From Vicia villosa (taxonomy: Eukaryota; Streptophyta; Magnoliopsida; Fabales; Fabaceae), in the NCBI RefSeq assembly GCF_029867415.1, contig NC_081185.1, positions 118,399,987 to 118,463,986 on the forward strand: 64,000 nucleotides of DNA. The letters run 5' to 3'. Position 1 is the stretch's first letter; every line of letters starts with the position of its first letter. Under the pieces are notes generated by a model that was given only the letters and a program-made list of their open reading frames with translations, was not told where the DNA came from and ran no database searches. A program made the translations under genes and the position numbers. This document shows positions 20,950-32,817 of this stretch, one piece after another.

Positions 20950-23900
20950 TCTGATCTGTAGAGATACGTGAACTGACTCCTTTTTTATCGCTTAAATGCT
21001 TTCGCATTTATGAAAATATCACAGAGTCGCCACCGACCTTTTATTTTATCCAATTAAGGAAAGGTTTATAAAAGACACAGAAAAAAGACCTTTAAGAAAT
21101 TCTGGGTAAGGGGGTAGGTTATACAAAGGGAAGGTGTTAGCACCCTTTGTATCCATGGTTATCCATGGGCTCTTAAGTTTGCTTAGCTCAATTGTTGATT
21201 GATCATTTTTGATTGCTATGAAATTGCTCATATGTGGCTCCCAAATACTTTGTGAATTGAATTTTGTAATGATCCGTGTGTGGATGTATACAAAATGCTT
21301 GTTTATCTTTCGAAAGATGTTTTGAAAAGAACGTTAACTTTGTAATAATCCGTGTTTGGATGTATACAAAGTATTGTCTTTTTGGAAAGTTTTGAAAGAA
21401 ACAGCAGTGTATGAGAATTTTGTTTGTTTTGATTTGAGCAAGCAAACTAGGAGGTCTACCCTGAGTTATAAGGTCTTTATCCTTGTTTCCTTTAAAAATC
21501 TATCCTGTCATCGGATATAAAAGCAAGGTTCGATTTTGTACTTGAAACAGTGTAATTTTGACTTTGATTTTGAAAAGAATGAGAAGGGTTTACCTGAAGA
21601 GGTGCAAGTGTGATTGTGATCGGATTCAGATATTTATCTTTGAAGTTAGTGATCTAACGGTTCAGTTTTATCTTTGACATACACGCAGTTTATATTTGCG
21701 GGAAATTAAAGTGCGGAAATGTAAAGTGCGGAAAGTAAATCTACGCTATTACATCGATTGTGCGGGAAATGTAAACTAGCCTATTTACATGAATTTGACA
21801 TCCTATACATTTATCTAGGAATTTTAAATTGCAAGAAAAATAAAAGGCATGTTTTTGGGTTTTTTAGGATTTATTTTAATTATAATTAATACTTGATTAA
21901 TTAAATTAAAATGAAGAAAAAGATGAAAATAGGTTTAAACCTAGAAAATAAGTTTAAAATATGTACAAAAGGTTTGTCAATTAATTTTAGAACAAAACTA
22001 ATTTTTTTGGAATTTTTGAAATTGATCGGAAATTGATTTAAGTTAATTAAAACATAATTATGCAAATAATTACACAAATAATTAAAACTTAATGAGAAAA
22101 ATAATCCTAAATATGTACAAAATTAGTTTATAATATATAAACAATATTTAACACAAAGAACAATTTTTTTTATGATTTTTTGACTAATTAAAATAATTAA
22201 TAAGCAAATATATAAGTACATACTAATTAATTATGTAAAATATTGAAATTTTGAAGAAAAATAAAATATTTTTTATTTCAGAAAATAATATATTATTTTA
22301 GAAGTTTAAAATATTTTTTGTGGAATTTTTTGGATTTTAAAACTATTTTTTGATTATTTTTGCAATAAAAATAAAATAAAATAGAAAATTAAAAAGGATA
22401 CTAATCTGGTGTGGAAATTAGTGAAGCCCATGGTATAGGCTGCGTGTTGTGATGCGTTGGATTCATTTTTTAATGAAGATCTATGGCCCAGATTGAAGAG
22501 AACATGACATAATGATAAGACTGCATGCACTGAATTCAAAATGAATTCAAACTCTTGATGGGGTCCACACGCGCCAAAGCTGGCCAATGGAGAAGCAAGA
22601 TTTGTCCACGCGTGCAGTCAAACGTTCAACTACACTGTTCATCATCTTCTCCAAGTTACCTGCGGATTTAGCTGCGGACTTACCTGCGATTTTACCTGCG
22701 GATTCCACCTTCGAATTTCTGGATTTTTTTGAAACCTACAAAAACGCATGAAAATAAAAACCACAATGGCCCAGATCTACTAAAGATGACCTCCTGAGTC
22801 CAATGGTGAGGTTAGTTTTCTCATTTGATCACGCTAAGTATGAAAACGAAAAGGTTGAAGCTTTAAGCTTCAACCATGGCACCCCACGATTCTGGGCTTT
22901 AAACTCACATGTTAGACGTTAGATCTACCCCATATGATCTCAAAGGGATGGCAAAGGCATTAGATTTTGTTTAAATAAGCTTATCGTATAGATATCAAAA
23001 GTTGATAATATGCACGAATATGTTATTCTTTAAACACGAGTTCTATGAGTATATAGCCATGATTATTGCTTCTAACTTACTATATTAAGTGCCAGGAGAT
23101 GATTAGAGCAATTGGTTTGTATTGATAGTGATTGAAATATATAATTCGAAAATTACAAAGTTTGGAGAATTTTGAGAATTTTTAGAGGTTTCTTGGCTAT
23201 GCTCTTGCTATATTTCGTGTCTCTTTTTTGGCTCTCTTTGTTGCTGAAGTATGATAGCTCATTTATAGCCCAAAGTTGCTTGGAACTCAAGCTAAGAAGC
23301 TTTGTTGCCTTTGTTGAAAGTTTGGTTCTTTAATATTAAAAAACCTTGAATTTTTGACCAACTTTGACTCCATTCAATGCTCTTGCCTTGGACACCAATC
23401 TTCTGCAGAAAATTGAAGACTTTGGAGGTGAGTCATGCTTAGAGATCAAGCTACTAATTATCCTTGCAATTTTCCTTTAATTTTAATCTTAAAATAAGAT
23501 AAAATTATGTCAAAAAATGGATAATATAGAAGTGGGATTTGTCTTGGTCGTGGGAGGCCCATAGTAACATGGCAAAGATGTTTGGACCATAAAAACTTGG
23601 CATCTTTTGGAAAAAAAACATTTTTGAGCAATGTTGATTTCATGCATTTTCCCAAAATTTAGCCAACTTCAACAAGGTGTAAATCCTTCAATTTTTGTCA
23701 TATGAAGGAGATCTTGCACTTTTTGGAAACCTTAAAGAGTCCTCTAACCAATGTCTTTGGTCTCATATCAAAATGATTTTTGGTTCTCCTTGTGTGTCCT
23801 TTTGAAAAAAGTGTCTTTTTGTTGATTTTGAAAATGACCTGTAATGTCTTTGGCCATAGTTTTCAAATGGTGAATCCAATGACCATGGGATCAATGGCAT

Positions 23901-24972
23901 TTGAAAGATAATTGAATTTCCTTCAAAACAAGCTTTGGTTTGAATTTTTTGGATGAAGGATGAGAGAGTTATGATCAGTCAAAGTTGAGTTGACTTTTCA
24001 GGCAAAAACCCTAATTTTGAATCTTAGGGTTTCGTTGATTTTTGATCTTTCCTTGATGAATTGTGATCATCCAATGATCAAATGCTGAATCCTTTGACAA
24101 AATATGGACTTTGACAAAAAATTTCATTTTTGACTGTCAGTTGACTTTTCTGGTCAAACGGGTCGTCTGTTGACTGTTTGAGCTGCTGACGGTGCGTCTG
24201 AGTGAATTGAAGTTTGAAAATTTGTATGATGGTACTTTGAGATATATGGATGTGTATGAAATCCATTTGAGCTCTCAAAAACTTGTTGCTCCTGTAAAAA
24301 CAAGAAAAACCCTAGTCAGGGACTGTTTATGTAGGAGACAGTTAAGCGTACCTGATTTTTGTGCAGTGTTGAGTCTCTGCTAATCGCGTGATATTCAGAG
24401 GACTTCTAGAACAAAAATCTTGGAATTTTGAATTGTGAAAGATTGATTTGATTGATGGTACAAAACACTGAGAATTGTACTGCCAGCAGTTTGGCTGTCA
24501 ACTGACTGTCCAGGTATTGATGCAGCAGTTAGAGTGAAAAATCAACAGTCAAAGTTAATTTTCTTTTTTGTTGTTTTTTGTTTTTGTTTTATGTGAAAAA
24601 TGAAAGTTTATTTACATGACTTGTTAGAAAAACACAGACATAATAAATAACTAATATTTACTGTTACCAGTACAGTCTGAGTTTCCTGATTCTGCGTCTG
24701 CAAAAAGATTTTAACTCTGTACCAATTGTGTCAGTACTATTTATCTGTAAATAAATAAATAGCATGTGTGAAGTAATAAATAGTATTTGGCGTTTGCGTA
24801 AGAATAAATTCAACTGCAAGCCAAATTACTGTATAAGAAAAATTCTAAAAACTAAGTGTTTCATATGTCAGGATATTTGTTGAAAATAAAAATCCATGAT
24901 TATATGAGACTCTTTAATTTTCAGATTGGAGTTTTCTTGAAAAAAGATGCGGGCAAATTTTGGGGTATAACA
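20950..24972 (-). repeat. Ogre-like solo LTR nested in the MULE left end
   Basis: A 4,023-bp antisense LTR flanked by the 5-bp duplication ATACC (20945-20949, 24973-24977). Removing it restores a continuous MULE end. On the minus strand it starts TGTTATACCCCAAAATTTGC and ends ...TCTCTACAGATCAGA. There is no internal region, primer site or purine tract at either edge, so it is a solo LTR left by LTR-LTR recombination. It is the sister of 1-3596. The U5 side contains TGGCGACTCTG (minus strand, 21022-21032), an echo of the Ogre-type primer site. The LTR promoter candidate is TATAAAT at 23261-23267, minus strand. Confidence 0.88.
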
Positions 24973-25046
24973 ATACCCAATATACCATATTTTTGGGACA
25001 AATTCCCAATATACCATGTTTTCAAGAAAGTTGCGTTTTTGGTATA

Positions 25047-25170
25047 AAGGCTCCGCCAATTGGATGGGCGGAGGTGTGTAAACTTTTTTCAACTTTTTTG
25101 GATCCGCCAATGGGAAGGGCGGAAGTGTTAAAATTTTAAGAGGCTCCGCCCATTGCTATGGCGGAAGCCT
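25047..25170. repeat. Left subterminal inverted-repeat motifs of the MULE
   Basis: Three copies of CTCCGCC/ATCCGCC, 8-9 bp, GGCGGA(A/G) occur (25050, 25105 and 25144 approximately). The third reads GGCTCCGCC...GGCGGAAGCC and can form a 9-10-bp stem with one unpaired base. The same motif recurs in the centre and near the right end of the MULE. The following 25170-25400 is AT-rich with no gene. Confidence 0.8.
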
Positions 25171-25403
25171 TAAAACGTTTTTTTTTCTAATTCTAGTTTT
25201 TGAATATATATATGTTAATTATTTTTTGTTTTAAATTTAAAAATTAATACAATTAATTTTTTTAATTTTAAAATAAATTGAATTAAAATATATTAAATAA
25301 CATTTATATAAATAAAATACTTTTAATTGATAAATTAAGTTACAATGCAATTAAGAAAAATAAAATTACAACAAAGTAAAGTAAACGGTATTTAATTGCC
25401 ACC

Positions 25404-27505
25404 TCAACCCGCTCGGCGTAACCGTTGGTTGGTGCCACAATTAGAAGGATGTCCATCTCTCGTACTTTTTCTACGAGGCCCTTCATCATTTGCAGGTTGA
25501 GTAGAAGGACCTATCTCATATCCGCGATCATATAATTCTTCGACCATTTCTTCATTGGTAAAATCAGCCGCCGTCGCACTGCCATAACTCAATCTGGTCC
25601 CCTCGTTATTCCAATCCTGTTGAGTGGTGTTATGCATTGAGGTTTGCATGTTGACATAGTTTTCTTGTGAAGGATTTGGGGTAAATTGTCGTGATTGAGA
25701 AAAAGGCATTTGTTGTTGGGGGGTTTGATAGTTGTGGTATTGTTGTTGGTTATAAGATGTAGATGGGTTATGTTGGGTAGTGGTATGTTGCATTTGGGTG
25801 TATTGGAGTGTTTGGTAGTGGTGTTGGTAGGTTGGGAAAGGGGTAGGTTGTGAGAATGGTGTTTGTGGTTGGGTGTATGAAGTATATGGGTTTTGGTGAT
25901 GATATTGTTGGCTTGGGGTAAAAGGTGGTTGTGTTGGATTGAAATTTTGTTGGGTGTTTTGAAAATGTTGTTGCATGTTAGGGATAGGTGGTCTGGATTG
26001 TTGGAAGTTTGAGGTGGAGGGTTGGCTACGAAGGTCAAACAAGTATCTATTTGGCGATAAATACAAATTTGACACAGTGGCATACCATGACATGTAGTCT
26101 GGGCTCGGTTTACATTCTTGAGGCATGATTTCCCCCTGCAAGACAGTTTATGGCGATTATGCCATTGACGACGCTCATTCTTGTAATGGTCTTTCCAATC
26201 ATCGTATGGCCATTGATCGGATAATTGACTTTTATGATACTCTTCCATGCAAGTTGGAGGATCCGGAATGCCCTGTTTAATGCCAAATTGGAGCTTAACC
26301 CTATCTGAATGATGCATTTTAACATAAGTGAAACTTATGATAAAAGTTTTTGAACTCCACACACCACTATCAGTTGGTTCCAGATCTTCGAGTTCGAGAT
26401 AGGGCCTCCATGTAAACTGTTACATACAATTATTTAGTTAAAAAATATATATATGAAATAGTAGTAATTGATTTAAGTGTTAAATATATTACATCATTCG
26501 GCTCGAAATGATCGATGAACGTTCGATATCCAGGAGCACAATGATGGGGTGTTTTTTCATAATTAATCCCATGTGCAGACCACCGAAAAAAAGAAAAAAT
26601 TAGTACCTAAAAAAAATAAAGATATAATTGTAAAAATATTTTTTACGTACTTAGTTGCATATGGAAAAGTGTATGGGTTACGATTCACTGGTGCCAGTCT
26701 CGGCATTCTCGACCACCCCCAGGCTTGAAGTAAGACTCCACAACCTGCAAAATTATGCACTTCTTTTTTGGCGCAATTACACAAGTGTTTGTACAGATGT
26801 GCTAGAGTTGCAGATCCCCAGCTATACTGACCTGTTCTATTAAAATCAGATAATAATGGTAAATACTGCAGATGTATAGTGTTACCATTAGTATCAGGAA
26901 ATAATAGACCACCAAAAAGCAACAAAAGATAAACTCTAGCTTTTTGTACAATTTCTTCGACGGTGGAAGCATCGGTTAAATTCATTCGGTTTTCATATTT
27001 TTCTTTGAGCCATGTCATTTTCATGAATTGGCCCTTTCTACTTGTGTTTGTTAATGGTTCACCCAGTAGTTCTTCAGCGATAGAATAAGACACGGCTGTA
27101 GATCCAGCTACTGCGAAACCATTGATACGTAAACCCATCAACATATGAACATCTTCAAGCGTAATGGTGCATTCACCGGTCGGTAGATGGAAAGTGTGTG
27201 TTTCTGGTCGCCATCTCTTGCATAAGGCGAGGAGGAATTTTCTATCCACGCCATAGGAGGTAATGTTTATGACATGGCCAAATCCCGCTTGTTGCAAATA
27301 CGGGCGGATCATATCGTCGACTTCAACGAAACTATGTGACCGAGGGCGAAATTTGTTTATATCCTGAAATACAATAATAACAACAAATAATTAATTTAAA
27401 TAAAGATTATATCAAGCGAAGAAAAAAAATTATAAAGATACTTACATATGCCATAATGTTGTTCGGTGTGCCTCGATGTTCTTCTCCGAGTGTTAACAAA
27501 GACAT
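25404..27505 (-). pseudogene. Plant mobile domain (PMD) gene of the MULE, damaged
   Basis: Exons on the minus strand: 27505-27446 (MSLLTLGEEHRGTPNNIMAY), 27363-26651, 26583-26493 and 26416-25404. Exon 2 is a typical PMD core: DMIRPYLQQAGFGHV, LLALCKRWRPETHTFHLPTG and TITLEDVHMLMGLRI. Exon 4 continues the PMD, then a Gln/Pro/Thr-rich tail ending in a basic GTNQRLRRAG. Introns 1 and 3 have GT/AG ends. Intron 2 has a good donor (GTACGT), but the expected acceptor after a T-rich tract reads CG (26584-26585). A 1-bp loss near 26143-26155 shifts the frame between KNERRQWHNRH and the tail. It is divergent from the transposase and shares the promoter block 27506-28086. PMD proteins are linked to transposons and silencing in plants; any role here is inferred. 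Confidence 0.8.
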
Positions 27506-28086
27506 TTTTTTGTTATGAGGGTAAGAAATTGTAGGATAGAAATACTTGAAAAATGTATGAGAAGAAATAAAGTGAGAGTGAAATTGTATTGAGAAAGGTA
27601 TTTGTATGAGAAAGGAATTTGAATTGAGAAACATAGAGTAAAAATTTAGAATAGTTGGTGTTAGATAGTAAATATTAATTGAATGTAATTTAATTTGTGA
27701 CAGAAAATTCAAATTTTCGTTGACTTCATTAAGGTCCGCAGATCAAATGGGCGGACGCATTTATTTTTCTCTGACTTCCGCAGCTGGAATAGGCGGATCT
27801 GTATAAAGTTGTCTGACCAATTAATGCTTTCCGCATCTGGAATGGGCGGACCCCATTTAATTTTGTTGACTTCCGCAGATTCATTGGGCGGATCTGTATC
27901 TTTTTCCTGACATCCGCAGATCCATTGGGCGGATGTGTGTTAAGTGCATTTATTCAGCCAACGAGAATTAAAGTGTTGTATTAAAAATAGTTCAACCAAT
28001 ATTTATCACACTCTTGCATGTATATTATCCACACTCTTGCTTCTATATTGTCCACACTCTTGCATCTAAATTTTTCACAAAAAATT
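27506..28086. promoter_or_regulatory. Bidirectional promoter block of the MULE with five inverted-repeat motifs
   Basis: The gap between the PMD and transposase starts. A leader-like C/T-rich stretch (minus strand) occupies 27506-27700. At about 27733, 27779, 27831, 27873 and 27913 there are five motifs of the form (G/T/A)TCCGCAGATC...ATGGGCGGA(C/T), spaced 40-52 bp. They resemble the subterminal TCCGCC/GGCGGA motifs of the element. Three ACACTCTTGC(A/T) repeats (28007-28059) precede the transposase ATG. Confidence 0.7.
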
Positions 28087-30527
28087 ATGCCTATACAATA
28101 TATTGTGAATGCTCACTACAAAGGAGAAATTCAGTCATCTGATGCTGTTGGGATTATTTTTGCAAACACAGAAATTTGTCGTTTGAAGATAAGCAGAAAT
28201 CCTAATTTTGATTACCTGCGGAGTAGGTTGGAATCAAAGTTGCAAGCTGGTTCGATTTCACAAATTATTTATCGAAATGTAATTTTCTTCGGTAATGATA
28301 ATGTGAAATTTGTTCCTCTGAAGGTCCGAGACGATGATGATGTCGAAACAATGTTTGCGAACCATGAAATTACTGGCTTTGATTACATTGATCTCTACAT
28401 AAAATTTCAGAGCGTTGAACAAGAATATGCAGCAATAATTCCTAATGAAAATGTTGAAGAAGACGATGATGAAGAAACTGAAGCACAAGTTGATGATTTA
28501 TTTACCACTTTGTTCGAAACAGATGCAATCAATGAAGAGGAGCAACAAATTCCAGTTGAAAATGTGTATTGTCCACCGCCCCACCTTACAACATTGCAAC
28601 TAACTGAAGACCAACCTTCGTTTGCATGGCCACGAGATCCCCGTCTTCCGATGGAGGGTGAGATAGCTGTGGGTAACCAATTTAAAACAAAAGCCGAATG
28701 TGTTCGTGCCATCTCAAAATATCATATGAAACAATGTATTGATTTCAAGGTGAATTTTTCTGACAAAAAAAGATATGAAATATGTTGTAGAAACGCTACA
28801 TGCAAGTTTCGACTTTTGGCGTCCTTTCGAAAGACGAGCGACCTATGGGAGATAGGCATTATGAACCCACTACATAGTTGTTCAATAACTATGTTCAATC
28901 AGGATCATAGGCAACTTAGCTCTCAGATAATGTGTCAACATTTAATGCCCCTTGTTGATAAGGACCCTTCAACTAAGGTGAGCGTATGTATTAGTGAGAT
29001 TGTGTCTGAATTCAAATTTACTCCGTCGTACAAGAAAACATGGATTGCAAGGAATAAGGCTATCGAACAGGTATACGGTAACTGGGAGAACTCATACAAT
29101 GAGCTGCCACACTACTTGTTAGCTCTCAAGAAATTTGTTCCTGGTACAGTGGTAGAAATGCAAACACTTCCCGTATATACAGATGATAGAACTGTTGTCA
29201 ATGGAAAACAAATTTTTCATCGACTTTTCTAGGCATTCCAACCAAGCATTAGAGGGTTTGCATATTGCAAACCTATACTTCAGGTTGATGGTACCTGGTT
29301 ATATGGTAAGTACAAAGGTACCCTACTAATGGCGGTAGCTCAAGATGGAAATAGTAATATCTTTCCAGTTGCTTTTGCTCTTGTGGAGGGGGAGACCACA
29401 GATGGTTGGGGTTTCTTTGTAAAGAACTTGAGAATGCATGTAGCCCCTCATCCTGGCTTGTGTTTGATTTCAGACAGGCATGCATCAATTGAAAGTGCTT
29501 ACAATAATCCAGAGAATGGTTGGCATGAGCCTCCATCTGTACATGTCTATTGTATCAGACATATCGCACAAAATTTCATGAGGGAGATCAAAGACCGTAC
29601 CCTCCGAAAAAAAGTTATCAATATGGGTAAGTATAAATTTCCTATTATTATATTTGGTAAATTATATGTATATGTTAGTAACCCATTTTTTTGTAATTAT
29701 CAGGGTACGCTTTGAACCAACCAACATTCCACTACTACCGAAATGAAATTGGTATGGCTAATGGTGATGCTTTAAGATGGCTAGACAATATTCCATTGGA
29801 AAAGTGGACGAGGGCATTTGATGGAGGTCGGCGTTGGGGTCACATGACAACAAACCTGGTCGAATCGATGAACTCGGTATTCAAAGGCACACGTAATCTA
29901 CCTATTACGGCATTGGTGCGTGCAACATACTATAGGATGGGAACACTTTTTGCTGAAAGGGGTGCTAAGTGGAGTGCAGTATTGAGTTCTGGACAGACAT
30001 TTACAGAAAGTTGCATGAAGGTGATGAAAGAAGAAACGGCAAAATCCAGCACGCATCATGTAAGAATATTTGACTATAACCATAACACTTTCAGTGTGAA
30101 GGAGACAATGGACCATGGTGAAGGAAAGCCTATGGGAGATTACAAGGTAAACCTAAGAGATCTTTGGTGTGACTGTGGAAAGTATCAAGCTTACCGTGTT
30201 CCTTGTTCACACGTTATTGCTGCATGTTCTGTGGTGCGCCAAGACGCCTATGCTCTACTGTCCGACGTTTACAGAGTCTCAAACTTATTCGGTGTTTACA
30301 GCACAAGTTTTCCAGTACTACCATTAGATGAGTATTGGCCCTCCTTTGAAGGAGATCAAATTTGTCACAACCCATTGATGCGGAGGAACAAGAAAGGCCG
30401 TCCGGTGAGCTCACGTATTAGAACGGAAATGGACAAGTATGATAAGTTAGAGAGAAAATGTGCGTTGTGTCGTCTTCCTGGTCACAACCGAATGAATTGT
30501 CCAAATGTTGGAACCAGTAATGCATAA
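28087..30527 (+). pseudogene. mudrA-like: MULE transposase (mudrA type) with one nonsense codon
   Basis: The chosen start is ATG 28087; exons are 28087-29626 and 29704-30527, with a 77-bp intron (GTAAGT...TATCAG), 787 codons. The N-terminus is a PB1-like segment, then an acidic linker. A MuDR DNA-binding region follows (KTKAECVRAISKYHM ... CCRNATCKFRL). The catalytic domain has Asp at 29286 (QVDGTWLYG), Asp at 29473 (LISDRHASI) and Glu at 29862 (VESMNSVFKG). After it come a SWIM finger CDCGKYQAYRVPCSH and a CCHC knuckle CALCRLPGHNRMNC. TAG at 29230-29232 stands where the family has Trp, 18 codons before the first catalytic Asp. The DDE residues are otherwise intact. It cuts and moves MULE ends in the nucleus when active; this copy should make only a truncated protein. 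Confidence 0.9.
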
Positions 30528-30768
30528 TGTTTTATTTTGTTGTTAAATTTTATGCACCATTATTAATAAAGTGTCGTCTTTCGCATTTAACACGAATAAC
30601 ATTACAATTACGACAACACAGATCTTTCGCATTTAACATAAATAACATTACAATTACGACAACACATATAACATATATTAAAATAGATAAAAACACTCAA
30701 CATCAACATTCAAATTCAACAACATTAGTTGATCTAAACCAACATAATTACCAAACACATCAACATAT

Positions 30769-31068
30769 CTAGGAGATTACCACCGTCAACACAATATCAT
30801 CTGGTTCTAACATCATCATGAGGACACAAACATCATTTACCACGGGTCTCCAAGAACGAGTTACTCCATTTGGGCCAGACACTTTAACTGACCTTTCAAT
30901 TTTCCTAATCTTTTCACCCTCAACGATGTGCTCATCTAACCAGCGGAGCAAGTGCCTCTGAAGATGCTCAAAGGTCTGTGTGTTCCAAAGTGTGATCTTC
31001 ATCGGAGGCTTTACTGCCGAAAATATAACATGTGCATCTCTTTTCATCATGGGAAACGTTGGTAACAT
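30769..31068 (-). CDS. 99-aa hypothetical protein in the right arm of the MULE
   Basis: The ATG at 31068 has the context CAACAATGTT; the frame is open further upstream but without ATG. The product begins MLPTFPMMKRDAHVIFSAVK. It contains LQRHLLRWLDEHIVEGEKIR (amphipathic, charged) and ends with a hydrophobic DDIVLTVVIS. A TATA box lies 47 nt upstream at 31115-31122. No domain recognised. Position inside the MULE, convergent with the transposase, recalls the second gene of MuDR, but there is no sequence evidence for that. It may be an element accessory gene or a captured fragment. Confidence 0.4.
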   Translation of the reverse strand: MLPTFPMMKRDAHVIFSAVKPPMKITLWNTQTFEHLQRHLLRWLDEHIVEGEKIRKIERSVKVSGPNGVTRSWRPVVNDVCVLMMMLEPDDIVLTVVIS

Positions 31069-31114
31069 TGTTGCAGTGGTGAGTGTTGTGAGCACCAGCT
31101 CATGAAGACAGTGC

Positions 31115-31122
31115 TATTTATA
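31115..31122 (-). promoter_or_regulatory. TATA box of the 99-aa ORF
   Basis: TATAAATA in the context CTTATAAATAGC on the minus strand, 47 nt before the ATG at 31068. Its presence supports the ORF being part of a real transcription unit in the element. Confidence 0.5.
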
Positions 31123-31154
31123 AGGACAATGTTGAAATATAAAATAATAAAATA

Positions 31155-31660
31155 ATCAAAAGCTCCGCCTATTGTAGTGGCGGATCTGAAATTAAAAAAT
31201 AAAATATTTAAAAGCTCCGCCCATTGTAGTGGCGGATCTGAAATTAAAAAATAAAATATTTAAAAGCTCCGCCCATTACAGTGGCGGATCTGAAATTAAA
31301 TAATAAAATATTTAAAAACTCCGCCCATTGCAGTAGCGGTACTGATAATTGCAGTGATATACCAGTATTTAAAATTTATAATTAATAATAATATGATTAA
31401 TATATAATAAAATAATTTAATTAAATAATACAAATTTTTATAAACATGTTGTGAAATTAAAATTATATTTTATTATAATATTTTTAATATATATTATTGG
31501 TTTATTATTAATTATAATATTTATTATATTATTTAAATTTATTTTTAATTTAATTAAAATTTAAAAAAAAAAAAATACGAAACACTGCTCCGCCCATTCA
31601 AAGGACGGATGTTCTTAAAAAAGGAGAGGCTCAGCTCATTCAAAGGGCGGATGCTCTATA
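31155..31660. repeat. Right subterminal inverted-repeat motifs of the MULE
   Basis: Four tandem units at 51-52-bp spacing (31161, 31213, 31264, 31316) read AAAGCTCCGCCCATTGTAGT then GGCGGATCTG, separated by an AAATTAAAAAATAAAATATT filler. Two more single motifs lie near 31588 and 31629. The sequence between (31345-31580) is AT-rich with no gene. Confidence 0.85.
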
Positions 31661-31772
31661 AAACAGTTTTGTTTTTTTGAAAACATGGCATATTGGAAAA
31701 AAGTTTGAAAAGTATGATATAATGTGTAGTTTCTAAAAAGATGGCAGGAACAGTAAAAAATTCACGCTTTCA

Positions 31773-32640
31773 CCCATTCTACAAAAGGACAGAAACAAAA
31801 TAAAATAGTACTACTATCATAACACATCCAACCTCTCTTTCGCTCCCATTTCTGTGTCTGCATTTTGTACACCTACACAACCCTGCATCTTTCAGGCTCG
31901 GCTCTGCTATGCTCTTTGGTCTTGTCACAATCTCAACAGCTTGCGATTCTTGTCTTCATTCTCAACCATTAGCCCTAATTTTTGAATATAAATAAGAACA
32001 AGATGTGGATCTCAAATCACTTTAACTCACACATCTTCAGACGAACGGAAACAGAGTTGTGCGGGGTCGCACGGACGAGCTCGGACTCGTGGCAGTAATG
32101 GTTGTTTCCGGAGCAACCGGCAAGAGGAGTGCGGCGTCCGGTAGTATCTTTAGATTCTCCCTCTCTTCTTCTTTCTTTGTTTCTGTTATTTGTATTTTGG
32201 GTTTGAAAAGATGTGGTATTGATCCTATTAAGAGAGCTGGTGAGGCATTTTTGTTAATGGAAGGTTCTTTTGTTGACAGTTTGTTGGCGTTACGCTTGTA
32301 TCTTTAGCAATACAAATTTCCCAATGTTTAAGATCATATCAAGTTTTTTTTATTGTCTGTCTCATTTTTTGTTTGCATTTTTCTCTTCTTGTTCTCTTTT
32401 AACCGAGTTAATATTTTTTGACATTGTTGGTCCAAAACATCTACTTTGGCTCAACCAGTGTGATAATCGTGTATGGTGGGTGGATCTCTTCCATACAAAA
32501 CTGTAAATGGCATCATCCAGTGGAAAGAGGTGTTATGCCAAATGGTGTGAATGGTTGGTCACTGACAAAACAGAGAAGGTATGTTTCTAGCCAACAATTT
32601 ATGACTTCTATTTATCCATCCGTTTTTGAGTAATAAGAGG
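31773..32640 (+). other. Unidentified duplicated locus, copy 2
   Basis: Continuation of duplication unit 2 after the MULE, equivalent to 17796-18660. The frame at 32059-32150 again reads DELGLVAVMVVSGATGKRSA with a nearly identical context, and a second frame lies at 32418-32633. A TATAAATAAG motif lies at 31987. The changes relative to copy 1 are few. Product not recognised. Confidence 0.3.
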
Positions 32641-32817
32641 TGTTGTATTTCAGAATAATACCTTGGGTTTTAAAGAATTCTTTCCAAAAAGTATTTAGCA
32701 ATAGGGCGTATCTTGATCTGAAATGATAGATTGGAGAACTCCATGAAGGCTAGAATCCACTAAGGCTAACATATATTTAGGGTTGCAAACATTAAACATA
32801 TATTTGACACAGAAATG

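Larger units (their letters stand above)
20873..31763 (+). mobile_element. Mutator-like element (MULE) with PMD gene and a 99-codon ORF
   Basis: Bounded by the 9-bp duplication ACGCTTTCA (20864-20872, 31764-31772). The single copy at 17787-17795 in the sister duplicate is the unoccupied site, which fixes the ends. Both ends read inwards start GAATTTTTTA, with further imperfect similarity (for example CCATGTTTTCAA near 25014 and, inverted, near 31679). It is 10,891 bp long, of which 4,028 bp are a nested solo LTR and its duplication. It holds a transposase gene rightwards, a plant-mobile-domain gene leftwards and a small leftward ORF. Lesions in the first two imply it is no longer autonomous. 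Confidence 0.9.
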
